Assembly (NCBI RefSeq): GCF_002006345.1
Contig: NZ_LZZM01000178.1
Span: 1-51,885, forward strand
Source of the DNA: Clostridium puniceum
GTDB lineage: Bacteria > Bacillota > Clostridia > Clostridiales > Clostridiaceae
Direction of reading: 5' to 3'
DNA length: 51,885 bases
Positions 17,047 to 26,649 of this stretch are shown one piece after another. Position numbers and translations under genes: made by a program. How positions within the stretch are numbered: the first letter of the stretch is position 1; every line of letters starts with the position of its first letter. The notes beneath the pieces were generated by a model that did no database searches, was not told the DNA's origin, and saw only the letters and a list, made by a program, of their open reading frames with translations.

Positions 17047-17622
17047 ATGATTAGTAAAAAGAAACTATTTATTGGAATGGTAATAATATTAGCATTTATT
17101 TTTGGTATAACTTATTATTTATCAGATAAATATATAACTAATAAAAATTTAAAATATAATGCAGTTGAAGCAAGTGAGATAAATAAGAACAACAAACTAA
17201 GTGATAATACAAAAATATATTTGTTTTCAGGAGAAAAGAAAGAAAAAGAATTAACAATAGCTGAGTTAAAGAAAGAATTGAATATAGATGGAAATTTAAC
17301 AAAAGGAGAATTATCGAAAGCATTAAGTGAGAAAGGATATGTTCTTGAATTAAATGCTGATGGTGAAATGACATATAAAAAAGATAATTCTAAATCAGTG
17401 AAACCAAATAAATATTATATTGGTGAAAAAGATGGATTTTTAGCTATATATAAAACTGATAAGGATGGAATATTATTAATTGAAAACAATGAAGATATAT
17501 ATTTGAACAATAAGAAAGTAAATAATTTAAGAGAAATGGATAAAAATAAAATTAAGAATTTTGAATTTGAATATGATTCAAAAGAAGAAGCAGAAGAAAA
17601 TTTGTCAGAATTTTTGTCATAA
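17047..17622 (+). CDS. BofC-like C-terminal-domain protein, membrane anchored
   Basis: The 191-residue protein has one N-terminal membrane or signal segment (residues 6-25), a charged helical middle part and a C-terminal region like the BofC C-terminal domain. The latter region contains YYIGEKDGFLAIYK near residue 122 and ends in FEYDSKEEAEENLSEFL. In Bacillus, BofC controls the forespore signalling protease SpoIVB. A protein of this kind just upstream of ruvA recurs in clostridia, from memory. Translation may be limited by a hairpin over its ribosome site. The Bacillus role may not transfer. Confidence 0.65.
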   Translation: MISKKKLFIGMVIILAFIFGITYYLSDKYITNKNLKYNAVEASEINKNNKLSDNTKIYLFSGEKKEKELTIAELKKELNIDGNLTKGELSKALSEKGYVLELNADGEMTYKKDNSKSVKPNKYYIGEKDGFLAIYKTDKDGILLIENNEDIYLNNKKVNNLREMDKNKIKNFEFEYDSKEEAEENLSEFLS

Positions 17623-17663
17623 ATGCATTAGAACATAGATATTTATGATTAAAAAGTGCAATT

Positions 17664-17705
17664 AAAAAAGGTATGGAGTGATTATTTACTCACATACCTT
17701 TTTAA
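17664..17705 (+). terminator. Terminator after the BofC-like gene
   Basis: AAAAAGGTATG pairs with CATACCTTTTT around an AGT/ACT-extended loop. Long A and T runs flank it, so it could act in both directions. Confidence 0.9.
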
Positions 17706-17962
17706 GTATTTAAGAAACTAGAAAAAATCTAAGTATTAATAACATAAGCAATTTTATAGTTAAGTAAGAAAAGTTTACTGATTTTTAGAATTATAGATTT
17801 TTATATAAATATCATTTTGAAGATTTTATTATTAATTATCCATTGTTAACTGTCAATTGTGCATTGAAAAATTTCATTTTAAATGATAAAGTATAAGTTA
17901 GGTTTTATAGATTATATTTGATAAAATATTCATATAATCATAATAAAAGTGGAGGAATTTGA
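17706..17962 (+). other. Spacer upstream of ruvA with a degenerate repeat
   Basis: At 17835-17866 a short run of related 10-11-base units (CATTGTTAACTG, TCAATTGTGCATTG) resembles the ATTGTCAATTGT-type noncoding repeats common between clostridial genes. The rest is AT-rich and must contain the ruvA promoter. I found no LexA-type GAAC-N4-GTTC box. Confidence 0.45.
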
Positions 17963-18559
17963 ATGTACGAATATATTAAAGGAAATTATGTAGGCATAAA
18001 TAAGGATTATATAATAGTGGAAAATAATGGAATTGGTTATAAAATATTTACCTCAGGCGTTACAATGTCCTCCATTCCAAAACCAGGAGAGGAAATTATG
18101 CTTTATCTTGAACAAATTGTGAGAGAAGACTTTTTAGGTCTTTATGGATTTGATTCTAAGGAAGAATTAGAATTATTTAAATTGCTTTTAACAGTTAGTG
18201 GTGTTGGTCCCAAGGCAGCATTATCATTGTTATCAATAAGTAGAGTTAATAATTTGAAGTATGCTATATTAACTGGTGATGAAAAACATATTTGTAGAGG
18301 TATTGGTATAGGTAAAAAGACAGCTGCTAGAATTATTTTAGAGCTTAAAGATAAATTAAAATCGGATGAATTACTTAATGAGCCTCAAAATACAGATATT
18401 AGCACTAACGAAAATATTATGGTATTATCAGAAGCATTAAGTGCATTACTTGCATTAGGTTATAGTGAAAAGGAAGCTGAGTCAGTACTTAAAAATGTAG
18501 ATAAAAATGAGAGTATTGAAAATATAATTAAGGCCGCTTTGAAATTATTAATGGGTTAG
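17963..18559 (+). CDS. ruvA: Holliday junction DNA helicase subunit RuvA
   Basis: RuvA binds four-way DNA junctions as a tetramer and loads the RuvB motor for branch migration during recombination and repair. The 198-residue length is normal. Domain I opens with MYEYIKGNYVGINKDYIIV. Two helix-hairpin-helix motifs follow (LLTVSGVGPKAALSLL near residue 74; CRGIGIGKKTAARIILEL near 110), then a linker and the C-terminal three-helix domain that contacts RuvB (from about 150). GGAGG precedes the ATG. It is upstream of ruvB with a 180-base gap. Confidence 0.97.
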   Translation: MYEYIKGNYVGINKDYIIVENNGIGYKIFTSGVTMSSIPKPGEEIMLYLEQIVREDFLGLYGFDSKEELELFKLLLTVSGVGPKAALSLLSISRVNNLKYAILTGDEKHICRGIGIGKKTAARIILELKDKLKSDELLNEPQNTDISTNENIMVLSEALSALLALGYSEKEAESVLKNVDKNESIENIIKAALKLLMG

Positions 18560-18739
18560 TTTTAGTAATTAACTATACATTGTTAAACTTGGTAGATATA
18601 AATTCCTGTGAAGAAATTAAGTTATAATATAATAAATTATAAATTATTTACTAACATTTAAGTTAATAATTTAAATGTGAAATTTTAAATATAGTTACAC
18701 AGTTAAAATCTATAATTTATTAGAAATGAGGAGGTTTTT

Positions 18740-19780
18740 ATGGAAAGAATAGTTAATGCATTTGAATTGCAAGAAGATTCTAATTCTGAACTTAGTCTAA
18801 GACCTCAAAAAATAAGTGAATATATAGGACAAGATAAGGTTAAGGAAAGATTGGATATATTTATAAAGGCAGCAAAGAATAGAAATGAAGCTTTAGATCA
18901 TGCGATTTTATATGGTCCACCAGGACTTGGAAAAACCACATTAGCAAATATTATTGCAACGGAAATGGGGGGAGATTTAAAAGTTACTTCAGGACCTGCA
19001 ATAGAAAGGGCTGGAGATTTAGCAGCTATTTTAACAACATTAAAGGATTTTGATGTTTTATTTATTGATGAAATTCATAGATTAAATAGGTCTGTTGAAG
19101 AAATCTTGTATCCAGCAATGGAAGATTATGCATTAGATATAGTTATAGGAAAAGGAGCAGCTGCAAAGTCTATAAGAATTGATCTTCCTAGATTTACACT
19201 TATAGGAGCAACAACAAGAATAGGTATGCTTTCAGCACCACTTAGAGATAGATTTGGTGTACTTTGTTCGATGGAATATTATACAGATGAAGAGCTTAAA
19301 GAAATTTTAGTTAGAAGTGCCACTGTTTTTGGATGTAAAATTACTGAGGAAGGAGCATTTGAAGTTGCAAGAAGATCTAGAGGGACACCTAGAATTGCTA
19401 ATAGATTATTAAAAAGAGTTAGAGATTATTCAGAGGTAAAAGGTAATAATCTTGTATCACTAAAGGAAGCAAAGGAAGCTTTAGAATTATTAGAAGTAGA
19501 TAATCAAGGCTTTGATAAGGTTGATAATAAGATATTAGAAGCTATTATAGATAATTTTAATGGTGGACCTGTAGGAATTGAAACACTTTCCTATTTTATA
19601 GGAGAAGAGCTTGGAAGTATAGAAGATGTTTATGAACCCTACTTATTACAAAAAGGTTTTATAATAAGAACTCCAAGAGGTAGAATCGCAAGTGAAAAAG
19701 CATATAATCACCTTGGAAGAGTAAATACCTCAAAAAATAAAATCAACAACAGTGTGCAGGGGAATTTTTTTGAAGAGTAG
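18740..19780 (+). CDS. ruvB: Holliday junction DNA helicase subunit RuvB
   Basis: RuvB is the hexameric AAA+ motor that pumps DNA through RuvA-bound junctions. The 346-residue protein has Walker A GPPGLGKT (59-66), Walker B LFIDEIHR (Asp110, Glu111), sensor 1 GATTRIG (157-163), the arginine finger region PLRDRFG and the C-terminal winged-helix end [22 protein letters not shown] lies 6 bases before the ATG. The usual clostridial order ruvA-ruvB-queA-tgt is kept. Confidence 0.98.
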   Translation: MERIVNAFELQEDSNSELSLRPQKISEYIGQDKVKERLDIFIKAAKNRNEALDHAILYGPPGLGKTTLANIIATEMGGDLKVTSGPAIERAGDLAAILTTLKDFDVLFIDEIHRLNRSVEEILYPAMEDYALDIVIGKGAAAKSIRIDLPRFTLIGATTRIGMLSAPLRDRFGVLCSMEYYTDEELKEILVRSATVFGCKITEEGAFEVARRSRGTPRIANRLLKRVRDYSEVKGNNLVSLKEAKEALELLEVDNQGFDKVDNKILEAIIDNFNGGPVGIETLSYFIGEELGSIEDVYEPYLLQKGFIIRTPRGRIASEKAYNHLGRVNTSKNKINNSVQGNFFEE

Positions 19781-19817
19781 ATAAATTGTTTGCTAAAAAT
19801 ATTCATCTATGAAAAGA

Positions 19818-19869
19818 GTTCAAAGCACAATTAGGAACTTATTAAGTACGACCAAGAACTTATTAAACG
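19818..19869 (+). repeat. Dispersed repeat, two tandem copies
   Basis: Two degenerate copies (19818-19845 and 19845-19869) end in GAACTTATTAA and have GTTCAAAGCAC or AGTACGACCAA fronts. Three more copies occur near 28.74-28.89 kb. The following 19,900-20,035 region has further short repeats (CACTTTTGAAGC and CACTTTTGGACGC). No function is evident. Confidence 0.6.
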
Positions 19870-20064
19870 GAATAAATCTTATACATTGAAAATTTAAAAA
19901 TAAAAATATAAAATTGCTCGCAGAGAAAATTATGATAACCAAATGTTAAATGCTCACAGGAAAAGTTCGAAGAACGAAATGTAAAACTTTCGATTGTCAC
20001 TTTTGAAGCATCACTTTTGGACGCTTATTTATAATAAGGTTTTTAGTTAGGAGAAGAATAACAT

Positions 20065-21090
20065 ATGAACGTAAAAGATTTTGATTTTTACTTGCCAGAA
20101 GAGTTAATAGCTCAACATCCTTTAGAAAAAAGAGATTCATCAAAACTTATGGTTTTAGATAAGAAAACTGGTGACATTAGTCATAAAAGATTTCATGATA
20201 TTGTAGAATATTTAAAGGAAGGTGATACTTTAGTATTAAATAATACAAGAGTAATGCCAGCAAGATTAATTGGTGAAAAAGAAGAGACTGGTGGTAAAAT
20301 AGAATTCCTTTTGCTTAAAAGAGTTGAAAAGGATAAATGGGAGTGTTTAGCAAAGCCGGGTAAATCAGCAAGATTAGGAAGAAAGTTTACTTTTGGAGAT
20401 GGTAAATTAAAGGCAGAAGTAGTAGAAGTTAAAGATAATGGGAATAGAATCGTTGAATTTTTCTATGATGGAATATTTGAAGAAGTATTAGATACACTAG
20501 GTGAAATGCCATTACCTCCATATATTCACGAAAGATTAGAAGATAAAGAAAGATATCAAACAGTTTATTCAAAGGAAAATGGTTCAGCTGCAGCACCAAC
20601 AGCAGGTCTTCATTTTACAAAAGAATTATTATCTGAAATAAAAGTTAAGGGTATAAATATAGTTTATTTGACTTTACATGTTGGTCTTGGAACTTTTAGA
20701 CCTGTAAAAGTTGAATCATTAGAAGAACATGAGATGCATTCAGAGTTTTATATGCTTTCAAAAGAAAGTGCAGATATAATAAATGAAACTAAAAAAAGAG
20801 GGAATTACGTTATTTCTGTTGGAACAACATCAACAAGAACTTTAGAGACCATTGGTGATGAAAATGGATTAGTTAAAGAACAAAGTGGCTGGACTAATAT
20901 TTTTATATATCCAGGATATAATTTTAAAGTAGTGGATAAATTAATAACAAACTTCCATTTACCAGAATCAACATTGATAATGCTTGTTTCAACTTTAGCT
21001 GGAAGAGATAATGTTATGAATGCATATAAGGAAGCTGTAAATGAAAGATATAGATTTTTCTCATTTGGAGATGCTATGTTTATAAATTAA
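20065..21090 (+). CDS. queA: S-adenosylmethionine:tRNA ribosyltransferase-isomerase QueA
   Basis: QueA transfers and rearranges the ribosyl group of SAM onto preQ1 in tRNA to give epoxyqueuosine. The 341-residue length is normal. Family hallmarks are [14 protein letters not shown] at the N-terminus, [11 protein letters not shown] near residue 70, [10 protein letters not shown] near 177, LHVGLGTF near 205 and a conserved [10 protein letters not shown] near 253. GGAGAAG precedes the ATG. Its pairing with tgt fits the queuosine pathway; no preQ1 riboswitch was seen upstream. Confidence 0.97.
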   Translation: MNVKDFDFYLPEELIAQHPLEKRDSSKLMVLDKKTGDISHKRFHDIVEYLKEGDTLVLNNTRVMPARLIGEKEETGGKIEFLLLKRVEKDKWECLAKPGKSARLGRKFTFGDGKLKAEVVEVKDNGNRIVEFFYDGIFEEVLDTLGEMPLPPYIHERLEDKERYQTVYSKENGSAAAPTAGLHFTKELLSEIKVKGINIVYLTLHVGLGTFRPVKVESLEEHEMHSEFYMLSKESADIINETKKRGNYVISVGTTSTRTLETIGDENGLVKEQSGWTNIFIYPGYNFKVVDKLITNFHLPESTLIMLVSTLAGRDNVMNAYKEAVNERYRFFSFGDAMFIN

Positions 21091-21389
21091 CAGTTGAGGA
21101 AAAAGTTTCTATGGAATTTTAAATAGAAAGTACTTTACAAAACAGTATTAAATACTAAAAGAAATTATAAAGTAATTACAAGTGTAATTGTGATATTAAA
21201 AAAAGCTTTGAGTACATTGATGAGGTGACATAATCAATTGTTTCAATTATATAAGGTATTTTTAGATATATATTCTAACTTTTATTGCTTAACAAAGGAA
21301 TACTATTGTAATAATTTAAGTTTGAACTATCTTTTTATATATTTTCTCTAGATACCTACAAGAATTTATAATTATAAGAGGTGAAACTT
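21091..21389 (+). other. Gene-free spacer between queA and tgt
   Basis: This AT-rich stretch contains a small palindrome (AATTACAAGTGTAATT near 21174) but no terminator with a T run. Nothing else is recognised except the tgt ribosome site AGAGGTGA at its end. Confidence 0.55.
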
Positions 21390-22529
21390 TTGAGTAAAAA
21401 ATATACTTTATTGAAGAAGGATGGAAATGCAAGAAGAGGTCAGTTTGAAACGCCACATGGAACTATACAAACACCAGTGTTTATGAATGTTGGTACAATA
21501 GCAGTTATAAAAGGTGCTGTATCTACTATGGACTTAAAAGAAATAGGGTGCCAAGTAGAACTTTCTAATACATATCATCTTCATTTAAGACCAACAGACA
21601 AAGTTGTTAGCAAGCTTGGTGGATTACATAAATTTATGAATTGGGATAGACCTATTTTAACAGATTCAGGTGGATTTCAAGTATTTTCACTTGCAAAGAT
21701 GAGAAAGATTAAAGAAGAAGGTGTATACTTTAATTCTCATATAGATGGAAGAAAAATATTTATGGGACCAGAGGAATCAATGCAAATTCAAAGTAATTTG
21801 GCATCAACTATTGCAATGGCTTTTGATGAATGTATTGAAAATCCAGCACCCAGAGACTATGTTGAAAGATCAGTAGCAAGGACAACTAGATGGCTTGAAA
21901 GATGTAAGAACGAAATGGATAGATTAAATTCTCTTCCAGGTACAATAAATAAAGAGCAAATGTTATTTGGCATAAATCAAGGTGGAGTTTATGAAGATAT
22001 AAGAATAAAACATGCTAAGGAAATAGCTAAAATGGATTTAGATGGCTATGCTATTGGTGGACTTGCGGTTGGAGAAACTCATGAAGAAATGTATAAGGTA
22101 ATAAATGCTGTTGTACCACATTTGCCAGAAGATAAACCAATATACTTAATGGGAGTTGGAACTCCAAGTAATATATTAGAAGCAGTTGAAAGAGGTGTAG
22201 ATTTCTTCGACTGTGTGCTTCCAGCTAGAAACGGAAGACATGGAAATGTATTTTGCAAGGAAGGTAAGCTTAATTTAATGAATGCAAAATACGAACTTGA
22301 TACAAGGCCAATAGATGAAGGTTGTGAATGTCCTGCTTGTAAGAGTTATACAAGAGCTTATATAAGACATTTGTTTAAAGCAAAGGAAATGCTCGCTATG
22401 AGATTATGCGTATTACATAATTTATATTTCTATAATAAATTAATGGAAGATATAAGAGATGCCATTGATGGAGGATATTTTAAGGAATTTAAAGAAGAAA
22501 AATTAAGATCATGGGAAGGTAGAAGTTAA
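21390..22529 (+). CDS. tgt: tRNA-guanine transglycosylase Tgt
   Basis: Tgt swaps guanine-34 in GUN-anticodon tRNAs for preQ1. The start is taken as TTG 21390 (MSKKYTLLKKDG), spaced 5-6 bases from AGAGGTGA; the in-frame GTG at 21381 lies inside that ribosome site. This gives 379 residues. Visible are TDSGGFQVFSL (Asp92, general acid/base), GINQGGV, GGLAVGE, nucleophile Asp274 in DCVLPARNGRHG and the zinc site Cys312, Cys314, Cys317 and His343. It is followed by its own terminator, so the frequent downstream yajC-secDF genes are not adjacent here. Confidence 0.97.
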   Translation: MSKKYTLLKKDGNARRGQFETPHGTIQTPVFMNVGTIAVIKGAVSTMDLKEIGCQVELSNTYHLHLRPTDKVVSKLGGLHKFMNWDRPILTDSGGFQVFSLAKMRKIKEEGVYFNSHIDGRKIFMGPEESMQIQSNLASTIAMAFDECIENPAPRDYVERSVARTTRWLERCKNEMDRLNSLPGTINKEQMLFGINQGGVYEDIRIKHAKEIAKMDLDGYAIGGLAVGETHEEMYKVINAVVPHLPEDKPIYLMGVGTPSNILEAVERGVDFFDCVLPARNGRHGNVFCKEGKLNLMNAKYELDTRPIDEGCECPACKSYTRAYIRHLFKAKEMLAMRLCVLHNLYFYNKLMEDIRDAIDGGYFKEFKEEKLRSWEGRS

Positions 22530-22915
22530 AAAATTAAATATTTGATTAAAAAAAAATATTAGATTGTATTTAGAAGTTTATATAACAGATAATTGTGAAG
22601 TTTTATGAATAAACCATGCATATAAAGGTGTTTAGAGCCTTTATTTATGTATGGTTTTTGTTTTCATATAATTTTGTATAAAAGGGTTTTGAATAAGGAG
22701 GCTAAGTTATAAAATTAGTAATAAAGATAAAATAAAATTTAATGAGAATAATAGACAAATTATAAAAAAATATGATAACGAAATGAAACGTAATAAAAAG
22801 AAACTTATGTAATAGTGAAAAAACATATAAATATATAAATAATATAGTAACTTGATAATAAACACTAATGGATGTAATATTAAGGAGGGTATTACAAAAT
22901 AAGGAGGGTGTTGGT
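22530..22915 (+). other. Spacer with terminator and doubled ribosome site
   Basis: It contains the tgt terminator (22611-22659). Near its end AAGGAGGGT occurs twice (22882-22890 and 22901-22909), 19 bases apart; only the second is placed to serve the ATG at 22916. No other element is seen. Confidence 0.6.
22611..22659 (+). terminator. Terminator after tgt
   Basis: AAACCATGCATA pairs with TGTATGGTTT, with an inner AAAGG/CCTTT stem, and a T run follows. Confidence 0.85.
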
Positions 22916-23737
22916 ATGAAAGATAAGAAAAAAAGAGAAGTGAGAAGAAGATCTATAATAAGTGATATAAAAATAAATAGAAAAAATAAAAATTTGATGA
23001 TAGATAAAATTCTGTCATATAATCCTGTGTTATTGGAAGGTATTGAAGTATATGAAGATGCGAATAAGAATTTTATATTATTAATATTTCTAGGTGCGTT
23101 ATTGGTACAATTTCCACTTATTTCGGTACCTTGCTGTATATTAGCAATATTTTTCATTATAAGAATGTTACAATTTATAAAATATAAGAGTATAAATAAC
23201 ATAGTAATTAAATTGGCAAAAGATTTATTATTTAAAGGAATATATGATAGGGAAAAAGCTTTAGATATGTTAGAAGATTTTAAGGAAAAATATGGTAATA
23301 ATATTACTGAATATGAAGAATTAGTAATGATGATAGATAAATATGAAGCATTAGTAGTTAAAATAGAAAATGTTTTAAAAAGCAGCAATAGGAAGTATAA
23401 TAAAACCATTTATAATAAAGAGAATTTTCTACAAAATGCAGGAAGGTCATTTAATAGAAATGAGAATAATGTAACTTTAAAAGAAACAGAAGCCAATAAA
23501 TGTAGAGAAGTAAATAACTATTGTATAGATTTTAATGAAAAAATTTCTGTATTATACAAAAAGGAAGATGGAGAGATAAAAAAGGTTAATAAAGCAATTG
23601 AGTTTTTTGATGGGCGAGACAATAAAAATTATAATAATCAAAATGCAGTGATTTTAAAAAATGTAAATAAGGATAACAAAAATCTGACAGTGTATTTATA
23701 TAAGAAATCTTCAGTTTTAGAAAAGAATGTGTTATGA
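22916..23737 (+). CDS. Hypothetical membrane protein
   Basis: This 273-residue protein is not recognised. The start is ATG 22916 because AAGGAGGG lies 7 bases upstream; an in-frame ATG 16 codons earlier lacks a site. Residues 1-40 are strongly basic (MKDKKKREVRRRS). One or two closely spaced membrane segments cover about residues 58-85 (FILLIFLGALLVQFPL, CCILAIFFIIRML). The rest is hydrophilic, with charged helices to about 165 and an Asn/Lys-rich tail. Both termini may be cytoplasmic. It lies alone between two terminators, so context gives no clue. Confidence 0.65.
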   Translation: MKDKKKREVRRRSIISDIKINRKNKNLMIDKILSYNPVLLEGIEVYEDANKNFILLIFLGALLVQFPLISVPCCILAIFFIIRMLQFIKYKSINNIVIKLAKDLLFKGIYDREKALDMLEDFKEKYGNNITEYEELVMMIDKYEALVVKIENVLKSSNRKYNKTIYNKENFLQNAGRSFNRNENNVTLKETEANKCREVNNYCIDFNEKISVLYKKEDGEIKKVNKAIEFFDGRDNKNYNNQNAVILKNVNKDNKNLTVYLYKKSSVLEKNVL

Positions 23738-23771
23738 CATGTTTAATTTTATGAGAAAAGCATTACAAATG

Positions 23772-23832
23772 GACAACTTTTAATAAAATTTAGTATTTTT
23801 TATACTAAATTTTATTAGGAGTTGTCTTTTTC
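23772..23832 (+). terminator. Long-stem terminator
   Basis: ATAAAATTTAGTAT and ATACTAAATTTTAT pair perfectly. An outer GACAAC/GTTGTC stem closes the structure and T residues follow. Confidence 0.9.
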
Positions 23833-23939
23833 TTTGTTATATAATAAAATCTAATAGAAATAGTGGTACGAGTTTATTAAAAATTAATATATAGTTATTA
23901 ATAATGCAAACTTATATATTAAATGATTTGGAGGAAAAT

Positions 23940-24560
23940 ATGCAAAACGTAATGGTAATAGGTATAGCTGGAGGAAGTGGATCAGGAAAAACAACTTTAT
24001 CCCAAAAAATTAAAGATGTTTTTGGAGAGGAAGTTGTAATTCTTTGTCATGATTATTATTATAAATCAAATAAAGGTATTCCTTTAGAAGAGAGAAAAAA
24101 ACTTAATTATGATCATCCTAATTCTTTTGATACTGATCTTTTAATTGATCAACTTAAGTGCTTAAAAGAAAAGAATTCAATATGTCATCCAGTTTATTCT
24201 TTTGTTGAACACACAAGATTAAATGAAACCGTCGAAGTAAGACCTACTAAAGTCATAATTGTTGAAGGTATATTAATATTTGAAAATAAAGAACTTTGTG
24301 ACTTAATGGATATTAAGGTTTTTGTTGATACAGATGGAGATGTAAGGATAATAAGAAGGTTATTAAGAGATGTTCAAGAAAGAGGCAGAGATTTAGATTC
24401 TGTAGTAACTCAATACTTAAGTACAGTAAAACCTATGCATGAAGAATTTGTAGATCCAAGTAAAAAAAGAGCAGATATTATAATTCCAGAAGGCGGAGAA
24501 AATACAGTTGCTTTAAGCATGCTATTAGAAAAAATTAAAAGTTTTATGAATAAAAATTAA
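23940..24560 (+). CDS. udk: Uridine kinase
   Basis: Uridine kinase phosphorylates uridine and cytidine to UMP and CMP for pyrimidine salvage. The start at 23940 (MQNVMVIGIAGGSGSGKT) has GGAGG 5 bases upstream; an ATG 12 codons earlier has none. The resulting 206 residues match the family. The P-loop GGSGSGKT covers residues 11-18, followed by HDYYYK near 42, nucleoside-binding YDHPNSFD near 59 and the RLLRDVQERGRD lid near 140. It is cytoplasmic. It is flanked by terminators and so probably monocistronic. Confidence 0.95.
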   Translation: MQNVMVIGIAGGSGSGKTTLSQKIKDVFGEEVVILCHDYYYKSNKGIPLEERKKLNYDHPNSFDTDLLIDQLKCLKEKNSICHPVYSFVEHTRLNETVEVRPTKVIIVEGILIFENKELCDLMDIKVFVDTDGDVRIIRRLLRDVQERGRDLDSVVTQYLSTVKPMHEEFVDPSKKRADIIIPEGGENTVALSMLLEKIKSFMNKN

Positions 24561-24908
24561 TAAATGAAAATATGACTGCTGTAAAATACATATAAGGACT
24601 ATAAAAACTAACAACATTCATGTATGTATAAGGAGTAAATAGTAAACAAGCCATTTATATGAAGGTTTTTAGTGTAAATAAGTTATGTGCTGAGCGTTTA
24701 TATTGAGTTAGCACTTATTCTTATTTTATCTAGATATAACCAGTTATGAAAAGAACCCTAAATGTTATAAAATCTAGCATTTAGAGTTCTTTTCTAATTT
24801 AGAGATAATTATTAGCTACAATCTAATAGAATAAATTTAGGTTATGAAATAATAATTTTTTATAAAAATTTATAATGTAAGCTTAAAGCATCATAAGTTT
24901 TTAATTTA
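24561..24908. other. Convergent spacer with two hairpins
   Basis: Between udk and the minus-strand ABC genes there are two hairpins. The first is imperfect, 24677-24719 (AATAAGTTATGTGCT with AGCACTTATT), followed by TTATTTTAT. The second is strong and listed separately. No coding frame is seen. Confidence 0.6.
24749..24794. terminator. Bidirectional terminator
   Basis: AAAAGAACCCTAAATG (24749-24764) pairs with CATTTAGAGTTCTTTT (24778-24793) with one mismatch. A and T runs flank it, so it can serve both udk and the ABC exporter operon. Confidence 0.88.
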
Positions 24909-26648
24909 TTAATTTGTAGCAAATTGACTATTATATAGGGATTTATAAAAGCCGTTTTGTGATAATAATTTATTATGGTTACCTTGTTCTATAATTTTAC
25001 CATTCTTTAATACTAATATAATATCTGCATTTTTTATTGTAGATAATCTATGGGCTATTATAAAGCTAGTGCGTCCAGTCATAATTTTGTTAAAGGCTTC
25101 TTGTATATTTAATTCAGTTCTTGTATCTATGCTGCTTGTAGCCTCATCTAAAATTAGCATAGGCGGATTTAAAAGCATGATTCTTGCAATACAAAGTAAT
25201 TGCTTTTGGCCAGCAGATATATTAGAACCACCTTCAGAAATTACAGTATTATATCCATTTGGTAATCTCATTATAAAATTATGTGCTTTAGCTTTCTTAG
25301 CAGATTCTATAATTTCTTCATCAGTAGCATTTGCTTTTCCGTAAGAAATATTGTCACGTATAGTTCCAGTATATAGCCAAGTTTCTTGAAGAACCATTCC
25401 AAATAAATTTCTGAGATTATGTCTTGACATATCATTGATATGAATTCCATCAATTTTTATGGTTCCAGAATTAGTTTCATAAAATCTCATGAGTAAATTT
25501 ACTAAGGTTGTCTTGCCGCTTCCAGTTGGACCTACAATGGCTATTTTATTTCCAGAATCAACTTTTAAATTGAAATTTTCTATAAGTTTTTTAGACTTGT
25601 TATATGAAAAACTTACATCAGAAAATTCTATATTACCAATGAAATTTGATTTATCAAATGAAGTTTCTAAATCTTTAGATTCACCTTCTTCATCTAAAAG
25701 ATCGAATAATCTTTTCGCAGAAGAAAATGCAGTTTGAAGCTGTGCTATTACGCCAGTAACTTCATTAAATGGCTTGGTATATTGATTTGCATAAGTTAAA
25801 AAGCAAGAAATATCACCTATAGATATAGCGCCAAATATAACATAAATAGTACCAATAACGCCAACAGCAGCATATACAAGCCCATTTACAAACCGTGTTG
25901 AAGGATTAGAAAGGGAAGAATAAAATTGAGCTTTAATACCACAATTATACAATCTTGAATTTATTTCTTTAAATTTATTAATTGACGTTTGTTCACAGTT
26001 AAATGCATTGATTATCTTTTGATTTCCAATCATTTCTTCAATATAACCACTTAATTCTCCTTGGGTTTTTGATTGTTCCTTAAACATTTGATTAGAATGT
26101 TTTGCTATAAATGAAGCAACAAATAAAGAAAGTGGAGTAACAAGTATTACAACTAGAGCAATAATTGGACTTATTGATAACATAAATACCAAAGTTAACA
26201 ATATGGTTACTATACCAGTAAAAAGACTAGTTAATCCTTGTAAAAGTCCATCAGACACTGAATCAACATCATTTACTATTCTGCTTATAATATCTCCATG
26301 GGCATTTGAATCTATATACTTAAAAGTAAGCTTATTTAATTTATTAAAAGCATCTATTCTAATGTCTTTTACTGTTTTTTGAGTTATGGCAGTTGTAAAA
26401 TTTGAAAGTGTCCATTGAAAAAGTGAACTTATAAGTATTGTAAACATAAGGATAATTAATATTTTTAATATTTGTGTATACTGAACATTTCCTGGTCCTA
26501 AAATTAAATCAATAGCATTTCCTATAAGTATTGGACCATATAAAGTAAGAGAGATACTTATAATTGCACTTAATATAGCACCAAATAAATAGATTTTATA
26601 AGGTTTTGTGTATGATAATAATCTATACAATATTGAGTTTTTATTCAT
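24909..26648 (-). CDS. ABC exporter half-transporter, catalytically competent subunit
   Basis: This 579-residue half-transporter has a six-helix membrane domain (about 1-320) and a nucleotide-binding domain. Walker A is GPTGSGKTT (about residue 372), the signature motif is the variant ISAGQKQ and Walker B with the catalytic Glu is MLILDEATSSID. The H-loop is IIAHRLSTI. The start is ATG 26648 (MNKNSILY), one base after the partner stop, with GAGAGG upstream. Heterodimeric exporters such as TM287/288 and BmrCD pair one normal and one degenerate subunit, and this is the one with the catalytic Glu. Drug, lipid or peptide export is plausible; the substrate is unknown. Confidence 0.88.
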   Translation of the reverse strand: MNKNSILYRLLSYTKPYKIYLFGAILSAIISISLTLYGPILIGNAIDLILGPGNVQYTQILKILIILMFTILISSLFQWTLSNFTTAITQKTVKDIRIDAFNKLNKLTFKYIDSNAHGDIISRIVNDVDSVSDGLLQGLTSLFTGIVTILLTLVFMLSISPIIALVVILVTPLSLFVASFIAKHSNQMFKEQSKTQGELSGYIEEMIGNQKIINAFNCEQTSINKFKEINSRLYNCGIKAQFYSSLSNPSTRFVNGLVYAAVGVIGTIYVIFGAISIGDISCFLTYANQYTKPFNEVTGVIAQLQTAFSSAKRLFDLLDEEGESKDLETSFDKSNFIGNIEFSDVSFSYNKSKKLIENFNLKVDSGNKIAIVGPTGSGKTTLVNLLMRFYETNSGTIKIDGIHINDMSRHNLRNLFGMVLQETWLYTGTIRDNISYGKANATDEEIIESAKKAKAHNFIMRLPNGYNTVISEGGSNISAGQKQLLCIARIMLLNPPMLILDEATSSIDTRTELNIQEAFNKIMTGRTSFIIAHRLSTIKNADIILVLKNGKIIEQGNHNKLLSQNGFYKSLYNSQFATN

Positions 26649-26649
26649 A

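Noticed and set aside
17705..17962. LexA box before ruvA
   Set aside because: No GAAC-N4-GTTC or similar palindrome was found in the spacer.
19781..20064. preQ1 riboswitch before queA
   Set aside because: No preQ1-type hairpin with the downstream A-rich tail is visible; the region holds repeats instead.
22702..23409. Long minus-strand frame (235 codons) opposite the unknown membrane protein
   Set aside because: Its composition (Ile, Phe, Leu, Asn) is what antisense of an AT-rich lysine-rich gene gives. It has no ribosome site, while the plus-strand gene has an excellent one.
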